A stretch of DNA of 44,592 nucleotides from Xenococcus sp. PCC 7305 (GTDB lineage Bacteria > Cyanobacteriota > Cyanobacteriia > Cyanobacteriales > Xenococcaceae): assembly GCF_000332055.1 (NCBI RefSeq), contig NZ_ALVZ01000186.1, forward strand, positions 1 through 44,592, written 5' to 3'. Numbering within the stretch: the first letter of the stretch is position 1; each line of letters opens with the position of its first letter. The notes below the pieces were generated by a model. The model saw nothing but the letters and a program-made list of their open reading frames with translations. It had not been told where the DNA came from and ran no database searches. A program made the translations under genes and the position numbers. Below, in pieces: positions 33,129 through 40,894 of the stretch.

Positions 33129-33866
33129 TTATTTAAAAATCAGTTGCTGAGGTTTTTCGATAAAGACAATTCCTGATTCTCCTTCAGGCACTTCAATTTT
33201 GTTGTAGCCGCATTCTCCATTACAAAGAGGTGTAATGGCTGGAGGGAGTTTAACTAATTTTAGTTCTAGTTCGCATTGGGGACATTGATAGGTGACTTTT
33301 TCTGGAGGTTTTTTAGTGGGAGCATAGGGATATTTCATCTGCCAGACAAAAATATCTGAGGGAAGTTCTTGATAGGCTTGTTCAAATCTTCCTCCCTCCT
33401 CTACATAATGCTTGATCCCATAACCATGCTCTAAACCTCCTGGTTGTCCTGTAGAAGAAGGCATTAATCCAACTCGCTTCATCCGCTCCGCCCATCCTTG
33501 GGAATAATAGCCTGAGCGACGGCTACTTTGGTTGCTTTCTCCTGATTCTAAGTAATATTCGAGATGTACCATCATCCGAGTGAGGGTTTCACAAAGCTCA
33601 TCAGAGCTTTGGATTAGTTTGGGACTCAGAAGAATTAAATGGGCTTCTTCTTCTTGATGGCGAATCCAGACTTTGGGTTTAAAGGCTCCATCGCAGCGAG
33701 AGAGATTTTGGAACTGAAAATAGGGATAGGGAAGCCGATTCTCAAACAGATGTTGATTGAAATGGTCGAACAACAGATAGAAGCATTCTAGTTGTTCTGC
33801 TGTGGGTTTGATGGCGGGTTTTGCCATTTGATCTGTCTCATCTTGCTTTTGGGTTTGCCATCCCAA
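33129..33866 (-). CDS. SprT-like protein with altered metalloprotease motif
   Basis: 245 residues. The N-terminal 110 residues follow SprT-like proteins (YLLFDHFNQHLFENRLPYP; LILLSPKLIQSSDELCETL), but the expected HExxH is RMMVH (in TRMMVHLEYYLE), so the first zinc ligand His and the catalytic Glu are absent. A C-terminal zinc ribbon is likely (CPQCELEL ... CNGECGY). Active SprT/SPRTN proteins cut DNA-protein crosslinks; this version is probably not a protease. The start at 33866 or the internal ATG at 33827 are both possible. Confidence 0.65.
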   Translation of the reverse strand: MGWQTQKQDETDQMAKPAIKPTAEQLECFYLLFDHFNQHLFENRLPYPYFQFQNLSRCDGAFKPKVWIRHQEEEAHLILLSPKLIQSSDELCETLTRMMVHLEYYLESGESNQSSRRSGYYSQGWAERMKRVGLMPSSTGQPGGLEHGYGIKHYVEEGGRFEQAYQELPSDIFVWQMKYPYAPTKKPPEKVTYQCPQCELELKLVKLPPAITPLCNGECGYNKIEVPEGESGIVFIEKPQQLIFK

Positions 33867-34021
33867 ATTGGTTTAGTTTCAGTGAGATAATCATCAATTT
33901 TTATTCTTCTCGTATTTGTTAAATATGCTCGGTTGGAAAATTTAAATCAACCTAAAAATTCGGTGTCTCCTAAGCAATCAACTAGTAGTCTGAAAATACA
34001 GATATTAGGGAGCAAAGAATT

Positions 34022-34348
34022 ATGATTAACGGCAGAAATCCTGAGATAACAATTAAGTTCACTGAAAAACCTGAACTTCCTGAACAAGGAAAAAAAGTTC
34101 AACTCGAAATCAAATCTGACAATGGAATCATTATTAAAACCGAGGTTAATCGCAAAAGTTTGAAAAAACAGGTGACCAAAATGGAAAGCTTTGCTGATTG
34201 GGTTGGAGCCTTATCAGGAAAAATTGTGAGTGTTTCTCCCGAAGGTGTGATTGAAATTGAAGGGGCAGGGGTGAATGTTTTTGAAAAGAAACCAAAGGCT
34301 CCTGCACCAGCAAAAGAAGCTAGTCCTGAAACTTCAACGGCAGCTTAA
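34022..34348 (+). CDS. FinO/ProQ C-terminal-like small protein
   Basis: 108 residues. A ribosome site AGGGAGC precedes the ATG. The middle reads KVQLEIKSDNGIIIKTEVNR, then SLKKQVTKMES and a VGALSGKIVSVSPEGVIEIEGAG stretch, which resembles the C-terminal domain attached to FinO/ProQ RNA-binding proteins in cyanobacteria (NGKSLRKA...LQGKL pattern, from memory). The RNA-binding FinO core itself is absent. The Ala/Pro-rich tail is probably disordered. Function unknown. Confidence 0.45.
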   Translation: MINGRNPEITIKFTEKPELPEQGKKVQLEIKSDNGIIIKTEVNRKSLKKQVTKMESFADWVGALSGKIVSVSPEGVIEIEGAGVNVFEKKPKAPAPAKEASPETSTAA

Positions 34349-34353
34349 AAAAG

Positions 34354-34602
34354 CTATTGCTGAATATAACCCCGTTTGTGACGGTGGCGGTTTTGTTGCT
34401 GGAAAAGTTTCAAGGCTTCTTCGTAGTTTTGGCAAACTGTTGTTAGCGATTGTCCTGCTCCCCGCGTCTGATCTCTTCCCCAGTTACGCTTGATAATCCA
34501 ATTAGCAAAAATATCTTGGCGCAGTTCAATGGAGTAATACCTGGTTCCTTTGCGCCAAGTTGAAGAAAGCCATTGATTGAGGGTATAGCTGATTTGAGTC
34601 AT
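34354..34602 (-). CDS. WGR-domain protein
   Basis: 82 residues, almost entirely one WGR domain: RYYSIELRQDIFANWIIKRN, with the WGR tripeptide in KRNWGRDQTRG and the C-terminal helix NYEEALKLFQQQ. WGR domains bind nucleic acids in PARPs and in some bacterial replication or repair proteins. It converges with the preceding gene 6 bp away. It lies beside the iteron origin, so a replication or DNA-repair role is plausible. Confidence 0.75.
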   Translation of the reverse strand: MTQISYTLNQWLSSTWRKGTRYYSIELRQDIFANWIIKRNWGRDQTRGAGQSLTTVCQNYEEALKLFQQQNRHRHKRGYIQQ

Positions 34603-34955
34603 CCTTGGTTCTTAACAGATTTTTTAACCTCTGGGATGATTTTAGTACTTGGCAAGTAGGGTAGATTGCTTTTTCCTCCAATACTTACTTGTCGGTAATC
34701 CTAGAGCTTTTAAGCACTACTTAAAGGGATTATTCTCAGTTCTTCCCACATTACAAATGCCCCTTAGTTACCTATTTTATTCTTTCAAGCGGTTTGGCAG
34801 TTGATCTCTGAAGCTAGATTGCTCAGTTTTATCCCCAAATCAAACCGTTAGGTTTTGTTAATCAAATTTGTTAATACGTTAAAGTACTATTGTTAGAAAG
34901 TTACTACGTTAAGGGTTTATTAACCAATTGATTTTTCAAAGGAAATAGGATTATT
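34603..34955. other. AT-rich region left of the iterons
   Basis: No gene is visible. From about 34850 the sequence is very AT-rich with repeated TACGTTAA (two copies) and TTGTTAAT motifs, which fits a DNA unwinding element next to an iteron origin. Confidence 0.45.
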
Positions 34956-35113
34956 TTGTCCGTAATGTTCCGATAAATTGTCCTCGATATTCCGATAAAC
35001 TGTCTGCGATGTTCTGAGGATTAACGTCCGTGATATTCCGACAAACTGTCTGCGATGTTCTGAGGATTAGCGTCCGCAATGTTCCGATAGATTTGTCCGC
35101 GATATTCCGATAG
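34956..35113. repeat. Seven tandem iterons of the RepA origin
   Basis: Seven direct repeats of 22-24 bp lie head to tail (34956, 34978, 35000, 35022, 35046, 35068 and 35092), with consensus near TGTCCGCGATGTTCCGATA. Copies 3 and 5 are identical variants (CTGTCTGCGATGTTCTGAGG). A DnaA-box-like TTATCAACA follows at 35122. The array lies just past the 3' end of repA, so this is the likely vegetative origin. Confidence 0.88.
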
Positions 35114-35157
35114 CAAAAAACTTATCAACAAAGCTGTAAACAGAATTATGCCTAATT

Positions 35158-36183
35158 TTAAATAGGGTTATTGGCGACAAACTTCTCACAAAATGCCAAA
35201 AATGCTTGCTCTTTATTTTGAGGAATCACTTGATTCTGCCCTTGTATCCAAGTCTTCCAAGCTATCTGAATTGTTTGAATATCATATTTGGGATAGCGTT
35301 GCTGTGCCTGTGACCAAGTGGTTTCCTCAATCGAGAAAGGGTTGTTCTGACTGGCCTTTGTTCTGGGAAAAAGAGACTTAAAGGTGACAATCTCTGGAGA
35401 CTTTCTATGTTGACTTTCTCTTTTGATAAATAATTGATAATCGGGAATCTGCTCTCTAGAAATTACTTTTCGCAAATCAGCTCGAAACTTTCGTAAATCT
35501 CGAACTGTACCGCATTTATTAGCTAGCTTAGACAAACTGATAGACCAATTTTTCTGATGGCCGCAATGCTTACGTGCTAGTTCATACAGACGGCGTTCTA
35601 GCCCCATTTTTAGCTCGAAGTAATCGGGGTTAATAGTTAATACCCGACGGTCTTTCGTAATGGCGCGGAACATCCAATCATTTAAAGTGACTTCGACAGC
35701 CCCCATAATTCTGGTGCCGTCGGCTTTTTCTTTTTCAATGACGCGCCAGGTTTCAATCCACCCAAATCCTCGCCGTTCTCTTTGTTGCCCTGCTGCGATA
35801 GTAGTCACAATATTGGTGCTTCTAAGGCGAAACAAGGCATCGAGGAATAATTCATAAGAGCGTTTACCTGTGCCTCGACCGGTACTTTTGAGGCAATCAT
35901 AAGCAGCAAATTGAATTGTACGAGATACGGGTAGGTCTTTTTCAATTCTGTCATTGAGCAAGGTTGCCAAATAAATGAGGATATCTTTATCCCAAACTGT
36001 GGCAATGCCTTTAGGGCCTGGTTCAACTTTAATTTGAACTCTGGTATCTTCAAACAGAATTGGTGTCATTTTAGGTTGCTTTTGAATGGAGAAAAAGGGA
36101 AACTCCATGAGCACGCGGTCATCCTTGAAAGAGGCATCGGCAATATTGCCCAAAAACAGATCGATTTGTTGTGCTTGTTTCAT
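35158..36183 (-). CDS. repA: RepA replication initiator (RPA family)
   Basis: 341 residues. Matches the plasmid Replication initiator protein A family: KGIATVWDKDILIYLATLLN, then SYELFLDALFRLRSTNIVT, then DRRVLTINPDYFELKMGLERRLYELARKH and a winged-helix pattern to about residue 270. It should bind the iterons at 34956-35113 and open the origin. A single iteron copy in front of the gene (36201-36220) suggests autorepression. It is divergent from parA. Confidence 0.88.
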   Translation of the reverse strand: MKQAQQIDLFLGNIADASFKDDRVLMEFPFFSIQKQPKMTPILFEDTRVQIKVEPGPKGIATVWDKDILIYLATLLNDRIEKDLPVSRTIQFAAYDCLKSTGRGTGKRSYELFLDALFRLRSTNIVTTIAAGQQRERRGFGWIETWRVIEKEKADGTRIMGAVEVTLNDWMFRAITKDRRVLTINPDYFELKMGLERRLYELARKHCGHQKNWSISLSKLANKCGTVRDLRKFRADLRKVISREQIPDYQLFIKRESQHRKSPEIVTFKSLFPRTKASQNNPFSIEETTWSQAQQRYPKYDIQTIQIAWKTWIQGQNQVIPQNKEQAFLAFCEKFVANNPI

Positions 36184-36200
36184 GCTTAGTTCTTTTTGGA

Positions 36201-36220
36201 TGTCCGCGATGTTCCGAGAA
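36201..36220. promoter_or_regulatory. Single iteron upstream of repA
   Basis: TGTCCGCGATGTTCCGAGAA matches the origin iteron consensus and lies 18-37 bp before the repA start, in the repA-parA gap. It is probably the RepA operator. Confidence 0.7.
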
Positions 36221-36346
36221 AAACAGACTATAAAGACTATTGATAGATTGCAAGAACGGTTTGAAATAGTAAAAAATTTCTAAAATTTGGTTGGCGTGGC
36301 TAAACTTTAGTGCGTACCCTTGAATCAATATCAAGAAATAACTTTT

Positions 36347-37069
36347 ATGAGTGTGACTCGAATTGCTGTAGCTGGGAGAAAAGGAGGAGTGGGAAAGACT
36401 ACCATTTCCTGCGGGATTGCTTCGGTGTTTGCCCATCAAAAGAAGCGAGTTTTGGTGTTAGATCTAGATCCTCAATCCAATGCCGCTTTCGCTCTAGGAG
36501 GAGACCCCACTCAACCTGGGACAGCAGAATTATTACTAGGACAAAATCCCAAACCTCTAATCATTAACGACTATCTGTCCGTTCTCCCTGGAGGAGTAGA
36601 ATTAGGCTCTCAAGGCATTCAATCATGCTATGCCGAAGATTTAGCCGATGCTGTTTCCCCCTTACCCTACGAGATACTGATTTTTGATTGTCCTCCTGGC
36701 AATGAACATTTAGAAAGACTGGCTCTGTTTGCTGCTCAATCGGTATTAATTGTCGCCAATGCCCATCCGATGGCTATTATGGGCGCGGGACGAGTTCACG
36801 GTGAACTGACAACTTCTCAAAAGAAAGGAAGAAATAGTGCAAGTCGCTGGGCAATTGTTCAATCTCTTATTGATAAACGACGTAAATTGGACAAAAATTT
36901 GGAATTAGTTTTAAAGGATTTGTTTCCAGCCTTAGAACATCTTATTGTCCATCAAGATACTGAAATGGCGAATGCCACAGCGAACCAAATCCCCATCATG
37001 GAACATGCCCCGAACTGTCGAGGAGCTAGGGATTTACAAGTAATAGCAAATTGGGGAACTCATGGCTAA
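36347..37069 (+). CDS. parA: ParA partition ATPase
   Basis: 240 residues from ATG 36347 (MSVTRIAVAGRKGGVGKTT); a TTG at 36320 would add nine residues. Deviant Walker A (AGRKGGVGKTT), switch I region VLVLDLDPQSNAAFALGG and Walker B ILIFDCPPG are all intact. No N-terminal HTH, so it is type Ib-like in size. The gene overlaps parB by 8 bp. It should move plasmid copies together with ParB and a centromere, for which a palindrome in parB is a candidate. Confidence 0.9.
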   Translation: MSVTRIAVAGRKGGVGKTTISCGIASVFAHQKKRVLVLDLDPQSNAAFALGGDPTQPGTAELLLGQNPKPLIINDYLSVLPGGVELGSQGIQSCYAEDLADAVSPLPYEILIFDCPPGNEHLERLALFAAQSVLIVANAHPMAIMGAGRVHGELTTSQKKGRNSASRWAIVQSLIDKRRKLDKNLELVLKDLFPALEHLIVHQDTEMANATANQIPIMEHAPNCRGARDLQVIANWGTHG

Positions 37070-37883
37070 AAAAAAAGCACCCAACTGGAATGTTGTTGCT
37101 CAAATCACGAATGATATGACTGATAAAGATCAGCAACAACAAGTGAAAAACGCCCAAGAGCATCAACCAAAAACTATCATTCCTCTAGAACAGATCAAAG
37201 TTCGAGAACAAGATACCAGACCGCTTCATGAATCCCATGTAGCGGACTTGGCTGAATCTATTACTGTTTTAGGACTTCTCGAACCTTTAGTTCTAGATCT
37301 CCGCTATCGGTTATTAGCAGGAGGTCATCGTTTAGCCGCTATCCAACTAGTCAAAGAAACCAATACCAAAGCTTATCAACAGCATTTTCCCAATAATCTT
37401 GTTCCTGTTCGCATCATGGCCTTTGATGCTGTGGAGAATCCCGATTTGGCTCTACAAGTAGAAGTAGCCGAAAATGAACATCGTCGGGATTACACCCCAA
37501 CTGAAGTTAAACTAATGGCAGACCGCTTACAGGAGCAAGGCTACAAGCGATTAAAGGGCAGACCAGCGCAGGGAGAAAAATCTCTTGTCCAAGCGTTAGC
37601 TTTTGTCGTTAATAAAAGCAAGCGCACCATTGAACGCTATTTACAAGAGGATAAAAATCATGATGGCCAAGAAAGTGCGACACGTGTCGCACTTTCTTCT
37701 GAACGAGCTGCTTTGAGAAAAACCTATAAAGACCTCAAAAGCTGGCAAAAAGCCCTACAGGAAGAACCTCAAACTCCAAAACGTCAGTCATTAGCTAAAA
37801 AACTACCGAGTATGATGCGATTGATTGATGCGGCTTTAGCTGAAATAGAGGGGATAGAAAAAGAAGAACAACAAACTTCATGA
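37062..37883 (+). CDS. parB: ParB partition protein
   Basis: 273 residues. The ParB/Srx N-terminal domain is at about 38-140 (PLHESHVADLAESITVLGLL; LLAGGHRLAAIQL; a VAENEHRRDYTPTE CTPase-type motif). A central HTH follows (SLVQALAFVVNKSKRTIERYL). The GERR box is GGHR. The C-terminal 60 residues would dimerise. The gene carries a 30-bp palindrome (37669-37698) with a CACGTG centre. Overlaps on both sides (8 bp with parA, 4 bp with the next gene) indicate one operon. Confidence 0.88.
   Translation: MAKKKAPNWNVVAQITNDMTDKDQQQQVKNAQEHQPKTIIPLEQIKVREQDTRPLHESHVADLAESITVLGLLEPLVLDLRYRLLAGGHRLAAIQLVKETNTKAYQQHFPNNLVPVRIMAFDAVENPDLALQVEVAENEHRRDYTPTEVKLMADRLQEQGYKRLKGRPAQGEKSLVQALAFVVNKSKRTIERYLQEDKNHDGQESATRVALSSERAALRKTYKDLKSWQKALQEEPQTPKRQSLAKKLPSMMRLIDAALAEIEGIEKEEQQTS
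37669..37698. promoter_or_regulatory. 30-bp perfect palindrome in parB, candidate parS
   Basis: The centre reads GTGCGACACGTGTCGCAC and extends to 30 bp with AAGAAA/TTTCTT. Chromosomal parS sites share a CACGTG core (TGTTTCACGTGAAACA). It codes for ESATRVALSSE in parB. It may be the ParB binding centre or a conserved dyad for another factor. Confidence 0.55.
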
Positions 37884-38413
37884 CAGCTCGTTCCCATATT
37901 CCCTTTGCCATGTGTTTATGGTGGATTTTTAGCCTAGTTATGGGCTATCCGATAACAGGGCATAGTTCTGTTATCGCAGGAATAGGAGGTTTAATGCCTG
38001 ATTTAGACCATCCTAAATCAGCTTTAGGGCGCAGAATTCCCCTTGTCAGTGACACCATCTCAGCTTTATTCGGTCATCGAGGCATTACCCATAGTTTACT
38101 CGCTGTGGGAGTAATGATTCTAGTTCTAATGAGCATCACAACTAAGCCAGAATATCAAGAATTGAACTGGATGGTTGCGCCTCTTTGCATCGGTTATATT
38201 TCTCATATTATCGGCGATTCCCTCACCCCATCAGGAGTACCATTACTTTATCCAAAAAAGAAAAACTATAGTCTAAAAGTCTTTAAAACAGGAAGTCTTC
38301 TCGAATTTATCATCATGGGATTACTGACTATTTTTCTGGTGACAATCGGTGGAGTCGGACAACAAGTTTATCAACAGATCCTGATGACATTTCAGCAGAA
38401 CCTTGCTTTTTAA
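37880..38413 (+). CDS. YdjM-like (DUF457) membrane metal-binding protein
   Basis: 177 residues with about four membrane segments. Conserved acidic/His motifs typical of the YdjM/DUF457 membrane hydrolase family are visible: GGLMPDLDHPKSALGRR (about 38-54) and ALFGHRGITHSLLAVG (about 64-79), then HIIGDSLTPSGVPLLYPKK. Function in the family is uncertain (LexA-regulated in some bacteria). The start overlaps parB by 4 bp, so it belongs to the partition operon although its link to partition is unknown. Confidence 0.8.
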   Translation: MTARSHIPFAMCLWWIFSLVMGYPITGHSSVIAGIGGLMPDLDHPKSALGRRIPLVSDTISALFGHRGITHSLLAVGVMILVLMSITTKPEYQELNWMVAPLCIGYISHIIGDSLTPSGVPLLYPKKKNYSLKVFKTGSLLEFIIMGLLTIFLVTIGGVGQQVYQQILMTFQQNLAF

Positions 38414-38484
38414 AATCACTTGAAAAACATCCCCAATCTTTTTTTCTGTGGGAAGGAGTAGAGGAGCAATATATTCTTCTCTCT

Positions 38485-38979
38485 TCAACAACAACGAAAT
38501 ATATGGATTTTGCCATCAGAACCCTGGTCATGATGGTAATCCATACTTAAATCACGAGCAAAGGCTTCATAATCAATATAAAAGTGCAGATGATCTGGCA
38601 GTTCATAAAGATAAAGCTGATCAAACAAATCATCAGCATAATCTCTAAAGCTCTCCCACTCGCCACAGTAACTTTCCTCAAATCCTTCTTCTGCGGCATA
38701 ATCTTCGCCTATATATTGAGCATAGATTGCATAGGCTTCGCCATGTTTGGACAGTAAATTTGCTATTTCCAACACTTGAGAGATACTCGGACTTAAACCA
38801 TAAAAACCATCATAATCAGCTATCTCCCATTCTTCAGCTAAAGGCTCTTGAGACATGGCTAAGATCTCTTTAATAGCGTCCCATAATCCATCTTTGTCTA
38901 AATCTTCTAACTCGACCCATCGGCCAACAATCCGTCCTGCATTGTAATCAGCTAGAGATTGAATAAAAATACTAGTCAT
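38485..38979 (-). CDS. ardA: ArdA-like antirestriction protein
   Basis: 164 residues. Highly acidic, with the ArdA opening IFIQSLADYNAGRIVGRWVE, then EEWEIADYDGFYGLSPS, AYAIYAQYIGED and a C-terminal YEAFARDLSMDYH. ArdA proteins mimic B-DNA and block type I restriction enzymes when a plasmid enters a new host. This fits the mobilisation genes in the window. Confidence 0.88.
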   Translation of the reverse strand: MTSIFIQSLADYNAGRIVGRWVELEDLDKDGLWDAIKEILAMSQEPLAEEWEIADYDGFYGLSPSISQVLEIANLLSKHGEAYAIYAQYIGEDYAAEEGFEESYCGEWESFRDYADDLFDQLYLYELPDHLHFYIDYEAFARDLSMDYHHDQGSDGKIHIFRCC

Positions 38980-39286
38980 AACTCACTCCATAAATTGAGG
39001 TTAAAGGTGATGCGCGTGCATGACCTTCTGCCCCTCGGCGAGAGTGGGGAGGCAAAGTCAAGACCAGTAAAAGGGGAGGGGTATCTCCCAAATTTCTGTC
39101 AGTTAAAAATCAAATCTTTTCTGAAATTAGGGGACACCTCTTTGGCTGCTTGGAGCGTTAGCGTAGAGTTTAATCTTGACTGCGCCAGGGTGCGAAGCCC
39201 CTTAGCATTGGAGAAAGGAGATATTCTCTTGAATAATCAGCTAAAATGAAATAAGATAAGCCTCTTAAGCAACAAGGGATAGACTC
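38980..39286. other. Intergenic region with GC-rich patches
   Basis: About 300 bp before the VapB-like gene. It contains an inverted pair GTCAAGA/TCTTGAC (about 39057 and 39173) and locally GC-rich sequence such as GGAGCGTTAGCGTAGAG, a phrase that looks repeat-derived. A plus-strand open frame here reads as noise. Confidence 0.4.
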
Positions 39287-39580
39287 GTGTCAGAAGCTAC
39301 AAATATCAGAAATGAAATAGCTAATCAGCTGCCCAACATGCCTGCTGAACAGATTAAGCAAGCAGTTATTAAATGGCTTGATACAGAAAATGCTGAACTG
39401 GATGAATTATCAGAGAATTTAGCTCAGGAACAAAAAAGCTCTTCCCCTCAGAACTCCTTATCCAAGGAAGAAAAGATAGCAGCTTTTCATGAATGGGTAG
39501 AAAGTCATAGAGGACTAAATCTGCCTTTTCTCAGTGATGAAGATATTAGTAGAGAAAGCATGTATCCAGATAGATTCTAA
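39287..39580 (+). CDS. VapB-like antitoxin
   Basis: 97 residues from GTG 39287, with GGGA about 9 nt upstream. Helical and acidic, ending with the motif LNLPFLSDEDISRESMY that is common at the C-terminus of antitoxins paired with PIN toxins. It overlaps the toxin start by 1 nt (TAATG). It should neutralise the toxin encoded next and possibly bind the promoter, although no DNA-binding fold is obvious at the N-terminus (PAEQIKQAVIKWLDTENAEL). Confidence 0.75.
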   Translation: MSEATNIRNEIANQLPNMPAEQIKQAVIKWLDTENAELDELSENLAQEQKSSSPQNSLSKEEKIAAFHEWVESHRGLNLPFLSDEDISRESMYPDRF

Positions 39581-40029
39581 TGTCATACCTATTAGATACC
39601 AATATCTTGCTACGTGCTGCTTTGACCAATCATCCTCTGAATGCTGTCACCGTAAAGGCGGTAAATCATCTATTATCAGTCGATGAAGAATTAGTAATTG
39701 CCCCTCAAAATTTGATTGAATCGTGGAATGTCTTGACGCGCCCGCAGAACAAAAATGGCTTTGGCTTGAGTCCTAATGATGCCCAGCAAGAAATTGAGAA
39801 ATTAAAAATAACTTTCACTTTGCTACCAGACACCTCTCAGGTTTTCTCAGAGTGGGAAAAGTTAGTAATGAAATATCAAGTGAAAGGAGTTAATGTTCAT
39901 GACACTCGTTTAGTTGCTTTTATGTTGGTGCATAAGATAAGTCATATTTTGACCTTTAATACTAAAGATTTTCAAAGATTCAATTCGGAAATTATCGTCG
40001 TGCATCCTGATGCAGTGGAGAATCAATAA
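39580..40029 (+). CDS. vapC: VapC-like PIN-domain toxin
   Basis: 149 residues. PIN acidic residues are visible: Asp6 (YLLDTNILLRA), Glu in NLIESWNVLTRP and Asp in NVHDTRLVAFM; the last site reads FNTKDFQRF. VapC proteins are RNA endonucleases that act on tRNA or rRNA (family knowledge). It forms a coupled pair with the preceding antitoxin. A terminator follows at 40039. Both genes look intact and would stabilise the plasmid. Confidence 0.85.
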   Translation: MSYLLDTNILLRAALTNHPLNAVTVKAVNHLLSVDEELVIAPQNLIESWNVLTRPQNKNGFGLSPNDAQQEIEKLKITFTLLPDTSQVFSEWEKLVMKYQVKGVNVHDTRLVAFMLVHKISHILTFNTKDFQRFNSEIIVVHPDAVENQ

Positions 40030-40038
40030 AAAGAAAGA

Positions 40039-40062
40039 CCCCATCAGTAATAACTGATGGGG
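40039..40062. terminator. Terminator between vapC and ssb
   Basis: CCCCATCAGT and ACTGATGGGG form a 10-bp stem with an AATA loop. On the minus strand it is followed by TCTTTCTTTTTATT, so it terminates ssb; on the plus strand it may also end the vapBC transcript. Confidence 0.8.
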
Positions 40063-40076
40063 ATTAGGTGATTACT

Positions 40077-40442
40077 TTAAAAGGCCACTTCTTCAGAGAC
40101 CTTTGACTTGGTAGGTAAGACATCCTTATCGATGCGCTCGCCGCGAATGCTGGCAACCCAGTAAGATTTACTATCTTGAGCATCAACTTTATAGTAGGAG
40201 AGGGAACCTTCAATTTTGACTCTTTGACCAACCTTGAAGTAGCCAGCATGTTGCTGAGCTTGTTGTCCGAAGAAAGTGACTTTGTGCCAAACTTCAGGCA
40301 ACTGTTTCCAGTCTTCATTTACTTTGTAAGCATCTTGAGTGCAGATAGTGATTTCAACGCGAGTCGAACCGTCGGGATTTGGTATCACTTCAGGGTCTTT
40401 GCCGAGATTTCCTCTTAAGATAATTTGGTTATTATAAGCCAT
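40077..40442 (-). CDS. ssb: Single-stranded DNA-binding protein
   Basis: 121 residues. OB-fold features: start NNQIILRGNLGKDPEV, DGSTRVEITICTQD, WHKVTFFGQQAQQ and VGQRVKIEGSLSYYKV. The long acidic C-terminal tip of chromosomal SSB is reduced to SEEVAF, which keeps only a weak version of the partner-binding tail. Plasmid SSBs protect transferred single strands. A large hairpin lies 47-155 bp upstream. Confidence 0.9.
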   Translation of the reverse strand: MAYNNQIILRGNLGKDPEVIPNPDGSTRVEITICTQDAYKVNEDWKQLPEVWHKVTFFGQQAQQHAGYFKVGQRVKIEGSLSYYKVDAQDSKSYWVASIRGERIDKDVLPTKSKVSEEVAF

Positions 40443-40488
40443 AAGATTTACTCCTTGTTTAATGGTTAACTAACTTGAGGCGGATTAA

Positions 40489-40597
40489 TACAGTAGGAGA
40501 ATCTTTTGTCGCTCAAGGGCATAGCGAACTAAAAACGGAGGGTCTAACCAGAGGTTGGAAACCGTTTTTAGCCTGGAACGACAAATCCCCTACTGTA
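40489..40597. other. Nested 109-nt hairpin upstream of ssb
   Basis: Three concentric paired segments: TACAGTAGG (40489) with CCTACTGTA (40589), TTGTCG (40506) with CGACAA (40579), and CTAAAAACGG (40529) with CCGTTTTTAG (40562), capped by an AACC-AGA-GGTT stem. It could be a structured RNA, a leader element for ssb on the other strand, or a single-strand replication start. Confidence 0.7.
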
Positions 40598-40894
40598 GGC
40601 CAATACAAGTTAAGTTTTACCAATAAACAACCAGGAGCCAAGAACGAACAATGGCTCATTATGAGGGAAATTAGCCCAAGAAATCTCAAAATTCTGACCA
40701 AGTTAGCAACCCCTTAATCAGTTCTCAATTATCTCTGGAAGTAGCCACCAGGAATGAAAGTGAAACAGCTTTGTTCAAGAGTAGAGATCAATTCACTCTT
40801 TAGCAAGTTACACAGCTATGGTTGAATTGGAATAGGAGTAGCAGCATGAAAGAGTAAAAGAGAAGTCCCCTGGATGAGTTAAAAAGAGGGTAGG
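40598..40894. other. Gene-free region
   Basis: About 300 bp with nothing I can support; AT-rich, probably the promoter region of the 40895 gene. Confidence 0.4.

Noticed and set aside
38959-39249. 96-codon plus-strand frame opposite and after ardA
   Set aside because: It overlaps the start of ardA, has no ribosome site and its protein reads as noise.
40475-40717. 80-codon frame crossing the ssb-upstream hairpin
   Set aside because: The frame follows the arms of a strong hairpin, so its codons are dictated by base pairing. No ribosome site.
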